Shown in pieces: positions 7,332 through 11,912 of a stretch of 11,912 nt of DNA (the first letter of the stretch is position 1; each line of letters begins with the position of its first letter). Origin of the DNA: CAKTOF01 sp964544345. GTDB taxonomy: Bacteria > Bacillota > Clostridia > Oscillospirales > Oscillospiraceae. Under the pieces are notes generated by a model. It had not been told where the DNA came from. It did not search any database and saw only the letters and a list, made by a program, of their open reading frames with translations. The stretch lies in contig CAZJBT010000061.1 in assembly GCA_964544345.1 (NCBI GenBank), positions 1-11,912 of the forward strand, given 5' to 3'. A program made the position numbers and the translations under genes.

Positions 7332-7351
7332 GGCTCGGACTGTGTTAAAAT
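7323..7351 (+). promoter_or_regulatory. Promoter candidate for the comEC-holA-rnmV operon
   Basis: TTTACT (7323-7328; 4/6), a 17-base spacer and TAAAAT (7346-7351; 5/6). Transcription would begin near 7358, downstream of the in-frame ATG at 7293, which therefore cannot be the comEC start from this promoter. The predicted leader to 7431 is about 73 bases. Confidence 0.6.
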
Positions 7352-7401
7352 ACCGGAGACAGGCGAAATGCGGCGGAAGGCGCGCCGTGCGGAGGGATCG
7401 T

Positions 7402-7431
7402 ATGGACAAGACATCGGGTGGTGTGTGCTGA
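7402..7431 (+). CDS. Possible 9-residue leader peptide overlapping the comEC start
   Basis: ATG 7402 has GGAGGG (7391-7396) at good spacing, a better site than the comEC start itself has. The ORF reads MDKTSGGVC and stops at TGA 7429-7431, sharing its last base with the comEC ATG (TGATG). This layout is typical of translational coupling. It is too short for any homology argument, so it could be coincidence. Confidence 0.35.
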   Translation: MDKTSGGVC

Positions 7432-9692
7432 TGCGGTATCTGACGTGGACGGCGTTTTCCTTCGCGGCGGCCTGCGCGCTTTTTGTCTATGTGCTGCCGC
7501 CCGCCGCCGCATATGCGCTGTGCGCTGTCTGCGCCGCTGCAGCCGGCGTGCTGCTCGCGCTGCGGCGGAGGAGGCTTCGCTGCGCAGTCGTTGCGCTGCT
7601 CGGCCTTGCCGCGGGGTTCGCATGGTGTATGGTGTTCCGCCTGGCGTTTTATCAGCCGGTGCTCGACGCGGCGGCGGAGGTGGAGGTGCTCGACGGCACG
7701 GTCTGTGACATGCCAGAGCAGTTGAAGTACGGCAGCTCCGTGATCATCCGCACCAAGCTCGCCGGGCATACCGTAAAGATCCGGCTGTATGTGAGAGGAG
7801 ATGTGGCGAATCTGCGGCCCGGCGATCGGATCACCGCGCCCGCTCTGCTCACTGCCGTGACCGGCTCGACCGGTCTGGACAGCTTGTACTACAACGCGAG
7901 CGGCATATGGCTGACGGCCGAACTGACCGGATCGTTTGAGCTGACGCGTCCGGAGCGCGTTTTGTTGCGCGACCGACCCGCGCTTGTGCGCTTGATGGTG
8001 CGGGAGAAGATCGGCGCAGTGTTCGATGCGGATGTTGCGCCATTTATGACGGCGCTCCTGACCGGCGGCAGATCGCAGCTCACAGCGGAACAGGTGAGCG
8101 ACCTGCAGACCGCAGGCGTGTACCACGTTGTTTCCGTCTCGGGCATGCATGTGTCCATCCTGCTGGGATTTCTGCTCGCAGGGCTGTCCGGGCGGCGGAG
8201 GATCGCTGCGTTTGTCGGTATTCCGGCTGCTGCCGCCTTTATTGCCTTTATTGGCGGAACACCGGGCGTGATGCGCGCCGGAATCACCTATATGTTCTCG
8301 CTCGCCGCGCCGCTTGTTTGCCGCGAGGCCGATCCGCCGACCTCGCTCGGCACAGCGCTGCTTGTGATGCTGGTGGTCAACCCGTTTGCCATTGCGAACA
8401 CCGGCTTGCAGCTCTCGTTTGCCGCGACGGCGGGGATCCTGCTGTTTTGTACCCGGCTGCAGGCCGTGGTCACGAAAGCCGATTGGTTTTGCCGCCTGCG
8501 CGGCGCGTGCCGGTATTTGGCTGCCGCCGTGCGCTTCCTGACCGGCATTCTTGCGACCACGCTCAGCGCGCTGGTGTTCACCGTACCGCTGATGGCGTAC
8601 TGGTTCGGCACCGTCTCGCTGGTCGCGCCGCTGGCTAATTTGCTTGTGCTGCCCGCGGTCTCGGGCTGCTTTGTGCTTGGCCTGATCGCAGCGGCACTCG
8701 CACTGCTGTTTCCCGCCGCTGCCGCGCCGTTTGCTTTCGCGGCGAAGTGGCTGGCGCGTTATATCCTCGGCGCCGCGCATCTGGCGGCGCAGGCGCCATA
8801 CGCGCAGCTCAGCACGGCTTCGCCGTTTGTGACGGCGTGGCTGCTGTTTGCCTATGTTGTGATCGCTTTGCTGTGTGCGTTCCGGCCGCTCCGTGCCAGG
8901 CCGGTATTGCCGGCGTGCGCACTTGTACTGACACTTGCGGCGAGCCTGCTGCTGGCCGCGTTCTCCGCCCGCTTTGGCGGCGGCAGCGTCACCGCGCTCG
9001 ATGTCGGACAGGGCGCTTGTACGCTGCTCCAGTTTGGCAGCTTTACAGCGGTGGTCGACTGCGGCGGCGACGGTTCGCCGGGCGATCTCTGTGCGCAGGC
9101 GCTGCTCGACGCGGGCGACGCAGCGATCGAAGCGCTGATCCTTACACATTTTGACGAAGATCATATCGGCGGCGTGGAGACGCTGCTGCGCCGCGTCTCA
9201 GTCGGCGCGGTCTATCTGCCGCTTCCGGCGGAGGATGATACTGCCGAACAGGCCGTTGCTAACGCGGCGGCCGCCGCCGGCGTGCCGGTATATGTTGTTA
9301 TGAGCGACACTGTGCTGTCGTTTTCCGCCGGGACGATCACCATTTTCGCGCCCATCGGAGCGGACAGTGACAACAATTCGGGGCTGAGCGCGCTGGCGAC
9401 GTCAGGCGAGTTCGATGTTCTCATCACCGGCGACATGGACGCTGCGACGGAAAACCATCTGCTCGCGCAGAAGACGATCCCGGATCTTGAGGTTCTCGTT
9501 GCGGGGCATCACGGCGCAAGGACGTCCACTGGCGCGCGGCTGCTTGCCGACACTTCGCCGGAGGTGGTGCTGATCTCGGTCGGCGAGAACCGCTACGGTC
9601 ATCCGGCCGAGGAAACGCTTGCACGCATTGAAGAGACTGGCGCTGCTGTCTTCCGCACGGACGAGTGCGGCAGCATCACCATCAGGAGGTAG
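7431..9692 (+). CDS. comEC: ComEC/Rec2 DNA internalization channel
   Basis: Polytopic membrane protein of 753 residues that passes single-stranded DNA across the cytoplasmic membrane during natural transformation. All three family domains are present. A membrane-anchored N-terminal region is followed by an OB-fold-like segment (about residues 80-165). The competence domain contains SVSGMHVS (H240) and many hydrophobic helices (about 190-500). A C-terminal metallo-beta-lactamase domain from V520 carries LDVGQGAC, THFDEDHIGG (H573, D575, D577, H578) and GHHG (H693, H694), i.e. an apparently intact metal site. ATG 7431 (MRYLTW) is chosen because a transmembrane helix follows at once and the predicted promoter lies downstream of the longer start at 7293; ATG 7368 remains possible. 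Its own SD is weak (GGGTGG, 7416-7421). It leads the holA operon, the usual neighbour in Firmicutes. No other competence gene is in view, so active transformation is not implied. Confidence 0.94.
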   Translation: MRYLTWTAFSFAAACALFVYVLPPAAAYALCAVCAAAAGVLLALRRRRLRCAVVALLGLAAGFAWCMVFRLAFYQPVLDAAAEVEVLDGTVCDMPEQLKYGSSVIIRTKLAGHTVKIRLYVRGDVANLRPGDRITAPALLTAVTGSTGLDSLYYNASGIWLTAELTGSFELTRPERVLLRDRPALVRLMVREKIGAVFDADVAPFMTALLTGGRSQLTAEQVSDLQTAGVYHVVSVSGMHVSILLGFLLAGLSGRRRIAAFVGIPAAAAFIAFIGGTPGVMRAGITYMFSLAAPLVCREADPPTSLGTALLVMLVVNPFAIANTGLQLSFAATAGILLFCTRLQAVVTKADWFCRLRGACRYLAAAVRFLTGILATTLSALVFTVPLMAYWFGTVSLVAPLANLLVLPAVSGCFVLGLIAAALALLFPAAAAPFAFAAKWLARYILGAAHLAAQAPYAQLSTASPFVTAWLLFAYVVIALLCAFRPLRARPVLPACALVLTLAASLLLAAFSARFGGGSVTALDVGQGACTLLQFGSFTAVVDCGGDGSPGDLCAQALLDAGDAAIEALILTHFDEDHIGGVETLLRRVSVGAVYLPLPAEDDTAEQAVANAAAAAGVPVYVVMSDTVLSFSAGTITIFAPIGADSDNNSGLSALATSGEFDVLITGDMDAATENHLLAQKTIPDLEVLVAGHHGARTSTGARLLADTSPEVVLISVGENRYGHPAEETLARIEETGAAVFRTDECGSITIRR

Positions 9693-9696
9693 GAAG

Positions 9697-10746
9697 GTGG
9701 CACAGAAAAAGCAAACCGGAGACGGGGAGTACACCGCACTCAAGGCGGCGCTCCGCGCCGGCGAACCCGCGCAGCTCTACCTCTTTTATGGCGAGGAGAG
9801 CTACCTGCGGGAATATTATTTGGATAAGCTGCGTGCGCTGTTTTCTGATGGCCCCGCGGCGGAGTTCAACAGCCATCGCTTTGACGGGCGCACGTTGGAT
9901 GTAGACGATCTCGCCGCCGCAGTCGAGGCGCTGCCGATGATGGCCGAGCGCAGCCTGGTCGAGGTCGATGACTATGACCTGTTTGGCGCGTCGGAATCGG
10001 AGCGCACGCGCCTGACGGCGCTGCTGGGCGACCTGCCGGAGCATGTCTGCCTCGTGTTCGTGTTCGACACCGTGGCGTACAAGCCGGACGGGAGACTGAA
10101 AAAGCTGACGGCCGTATTGAAAGAGCGCGCACATGTGGTGGAGTTTGTTCGCCAGAGCCAGGCGGAGCTGGCTGCGTGGATCGTGCGCCGGTTCCGGCAG
10201 GCAGGCAAGCAGATCGACACGAAGCTGGCGGAATATCTGGTGTTTTTGACCGATGGTACGCTCGGCTCCATTGTCTCCGAGGTGGCGAAGGTCGCCTCGT
10301 TTGCGACCGGCGACGCGATCCAAAAGACCGACATCGACATGGTGGTCGAGAAGTGTTTGGACGCGCAGGTGTTCGACATCACGGATGCGCTCGCACGACG
10401 GGACTTTGACGGCGCGCTCCGCAAGCTCGCCGAAGTGCTCGCCATGCAGACCGAACCGATCCCCGTGCTTGCTGCCATCGGCTCGAATCTGCGGCGCATG
10501 AGCGCTGCGCATACGCTTCTGGCCGCAGGAAAAGGCTCCGACGCGCTCGCAAAGCTGTGCGGTGTGAAGCCCTATGCCGCGCAGAGGAGCATGGCGGCGG
10601 CACGGCGCTTTTCGCGGCAATGGTGCGACGACGCCGTGCTCGCGTGCATGGAGACGGACTGCCGTCTCAAATCCACGGCGGACGACCCCGAGCTGCTGCT
10701 CGAGCTGCTGCTCGTCCGCCTGGCGCAGGAGGCTGGCCGTGCTTAA
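9697..10746 (+). CDS. holA: DNA polymerase III, delta subunit (clamp loader)
   Basis: The delta subunit opens the beta sliding clamp as part of the clamp-loader complex at the replication fork. The protein has 349 residues, normal for HolA. The N-terminal LYLFYGEESYL (27-37) is the family's typical opening. It is followed by the divergent AAA+-like region with LVEVDDYDLF and LVFVFDTVAYKPDGR, then the C-terminal collar region with DALARRDFDGALRKLAEVL. The start is GTG 9697, with AGGAGG (9684-9689) 7 bases before it and overlapping the comEC stop (9690-9692). The frame is open back to 9619, but that part lies inside comEC and has no ribosome binding site. The gene follows comEC by four bases and overlaps rnmV by eight, so it should be co-transcribed and translationally coupled. 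Confidence 0.94.
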   Translation: MAQKKQTGDGEYTALKAALRAGEPAQLYLFYGEESYLREYYLDKLRALFSDGPAAEFNSHRFDGRTLDVDDLAAAVEALPMMAERSLVEVDDYDLFGASESERTRLTALLGDLPEHVCLVFVFDTVAYKPDGRLKKLTAVLKERAHVVEFVRQSQAELAAWIVRRFRQAGKQIDTKLAEYLVFLTDGTLGSIVSEVAKVASFATGDAIQKTDIDMVVEKCLDAQVFDITDALARRDFDGALRKLAEVLAMQTEPIPVLAAIGSNLRRMSAAHTLLAAGKGSDALAKLCGVKPYAAQRSMAAARRFSRQWCDDAVLACMETDCRLKSTADDPELLLELLLVRLAQEAGRA

Positions 10747-11329
10747 GATCAGACAGGCCATCGTGGTCGAGGGTCGGTACGATAAAAATACCCTCTCACA
10801 GATCGTCGACGCGCCGATCTTCACAACAGACGGCTTCGGCGTGATGAATGATCGGGAACGGCTTGCTTTTTTGCGCGCTGTGGCGGAGAAACGCGGGCTG
10901 ATCATCCTAACGGATTCCGATGGAGCGGGCTTCGTCATCCGCAGCTACCTCAAGGGTGCGCTGCCGAAAGACTGCGTGCTCCACGCCTACATTCCGGACG
11001 TGGCCGGGAAGGAGCGCCGCAAGCGCCGCCCGGGGAAGGAGGGCAAGCTCGGCGTCGAGGGCATGCCGCCCGAGGTGATCGTGGATGCGCTGCTTCGCGC
11101 GGGCGCGGCGGTCGAGGGCGAGGCGGAGCGCCCTGCGGGCAAGCCGATCACGAAAGCCGATCTTTATCTCGCGGGTCTTTCCGGCGCGGGCAGCAGCGCG
11201 CGCCGCGCCGCGCTGAAACGCCGCCTCGGCCTGCCCGAGCACCTGAGCGCGAACGCCCTGCTCGATGCGCTCAATATTATGCTGACCCGGGAGGAATTCC
11301 TGGAGCTGACCAATGGAGATTCGCTATGA
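10739..11329 (+). CDS. rnmV: Ribonuclease M5 (5S rRNA maturase), Toprim + DUF4093 domains
   Basis: RNase M5 trims precursor 5S rRNA to its mature ends in Firmicutes, acting with ribosomal protein L18. The protein has 196 residues, typical for the family. The Toprim fold shows IVVEGRYDKN with catalytic E11 and LTDSDGAG with D59 and D61, as expected for metal-dependent cleavage. PGKEGKLGVEGM lies mid-protein. The C-terminal segment ITKADLYLAGLSG to LNIMLTREEFLEL is the RNase M5 C-terminal domain (DUF4093). The start is GTG 10739: AGGAGG at 10727-10732 precedes it by 6 bases, and homology begins here; the frame is open upstream only as a shadow of holA. It overlaps holA by 8 bases and the next gene by 4 (ATGA). 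In Bacillus this gene sits beside ksgA; here it does not. Confidence 0.93.
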   Translation: MLKIRQAIVVEGRYDKNTLSQIVDAPIFTTDGFGVMNDRERLAFLRAVAEKRGLIILTDSDGAGFVIRSYLKGALPKDCVLHAYIPDVAGKERRKRRPGKEGKLGVEGMPPEVIVDALLRAGAAVEGEAERPAGKPITKADLYLAGLSGAGSSARRAALKRRLGLPEHLSANALLDALNIMLTREEFLELTNGDSL

Positions 11330-11912
11330 TAGACATTTCGGTACAAAACCTGAAAAAAGCGTTTGAAAAGGATAAAAATATTCTCGATGGACTGACATTT
11401 ACGGTCGATTCCGGCGAGGTCGTCGGCATCCTCGGCCGAAACGGCGCGGGCAAGACGACGCTGTTCCGCCTGCTGACCGGCGAGCTGACGGAGGACGAGG
11501 GCGATATCATGATCGCGCCCGGCAAGAAGCTCGGCCTGATCTCGCAGATCCCGCGCTACCCGGCTGGATACACGGTCGAGACGGTGCTGCGGACGGCCTT
11601 TCGCGAGCTGGACGCCATCCGCGAAAAGATGGAGCGGCTCGAGCAGGAGATGGCTGCGGACAGCACGACCGCCGTGCTCAAGCAGTATGACGCCCTGCTC
11701 GCGCGCTACACGTCCGGCGGCGGCTACGAGATGGACATGAACGTCGACAAGGTCTGTAATGGTCTTGGCATTCCGGCGGCGATGCGCGAGCGGGATTTTG
11801 CCGCGCTCTCCGGCGGCGAGAAAACGCGCGTCAACCTTGCTCGTCTGCTGCTCGAGCAGACAGACATCCTCTTGCTCGACGAGCCAACCAATCACCTCGA
11901 CCTGCGCTCGAC
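11326..11912 (+). CDS. ABC-F family ATPase, N-terminal part (3' end outside window)
   Basis: Cytosolic ATPase of the ABC-F class, which has tandem ATP-binding domains and no membrane part and usually acts at the ribosomal E site as a translation factor or antibiotic-protection protein. The first 195 codons are present: Walker A GRNGAGKTT (37-45), an arm-like charged region (about 90-135), signature LSGGE (161-165) and Walker B ILLLDEPTNHLD (around D185, E186). The ATG at 11326 overlaps the rnmV stop as ATGA, with GGAG seven bases upstream, so translation is coupled. The window ends just after the first Walker B, so the interdomain linker, which distinguishes resistance-type from housekeeping members (Uup, EttA, YkpA), is not visible. 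No subfamily symbol is given. Confidence 0.92.
   Translation, partial: MIDISVQNLKKAFEKDKNILDGLTFTVDSGEVVGILGRNGAGKTTLFRLLTGELTEDEGDIMIAPGKKLGLISQIPRYPAGYTVETVLRTAFRELDAIREKMERLEQEMAADSTTAVLKQYDALLARYTSGGGYEMDMNVDKVCNGLGIPAAMRERDFAALSGGEKTRVNLARLLLEQTDILLLDEPTNHLDLRS

Noticed and set aside
7149..9164. Long minus-strand open frame (about 670 codons) opposite comEC and the MATE start
   Set aside because: It is Arg/Gln/His-rich with no recognisable domain, covers two well-supported genes, and is the kind of antisense frame that GC-rich coding DNA produces.
9619..9696. Upstream ATG start for holA
   Set aside because: It lies within comEC, has no ribosome binding site, and encodes residues unlike the family N-terminus; GTG 9697 has a perfect SD.
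10574..10738. Longer N-terminus for RNase M5
   Set aside because: This stretch is holA read in another frame; the Toprim homology begins right at GTG 10739, which has its own AGGAGG.

Overview
The window is GC-rich bacterial chromosome, most likely from a GC-rich Clostridia (Firmicutes) lineage such as Oscillospiraceae/Ruminococcaceae. This is inferred from the protein families: an RNase M5 with the clostridial-type C-terminal domain, an EF-G/TetM-like GTPase fused to a YacP-type NYN domain, and a secreted protein with a copper-amine-oxidase N-terminal-like domain. Strong AGGAGG Shine-Dalgarno sites before nearly every gene agree. No exact species can be named from sequence alone. No tRNA, rRNA, CRISPR array, insertion sequence or attachment site was seen.

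Layout. Bases 1-1324 (+) hold the 3' part of alaS followed by a small HIT-family protein. A hairpin and a near-consensus promoter separate them from a broken gene (1450-3084, +). That gene encoded a secreted protein of about 544 residues; an in-frame TGA and two compensating frameshifts interrupt it, yet its promoter, signal peptide and terminator survive. Next is a single-gene unit (3243-5807, +): a translational GTPase of the ribosomal-protection (TetM-like) class whose C-terminus is a complete NYN/YacP (Rae1-like) nuclease domain. A bidirectional terminator separates it from a convergent MATE-family transporter (5854-7227, -).

The MATE gene diverges from a run of + strand genes across a compact control region (7228-7430). 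This region has back-to-back promoter candidates, an 8-bp inverted repeat touching both -35 elements, and a possible 9-codon leader ORF overlapping the comEC start. The run is comEC (7431-9692), holA (9697-10746), rnmV (10739-11329) and an ABC-F ATPase cut by the window end (11326-11912). Gaps of 4 bp or less, or overlaps, indicate one operon.

How they fit together. alaS, the GTPase, rnmV (5S rRNA maturation) and the ABC-F protein all act in or around translation; comEC and holA concern DNA uptake and replication. The most interesting item is the GTPase-nuclease fusion. It has all the GTPase motifs and the acidic residues of the nuclease, but its domain IV tip loop differs from the tetracycline-displacing loop of TetM. 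It may therefore be a ribosome A-site factor that couples GTPase binding to mRNA cleavage rather than a resistance gene. That functional proposal is inference.
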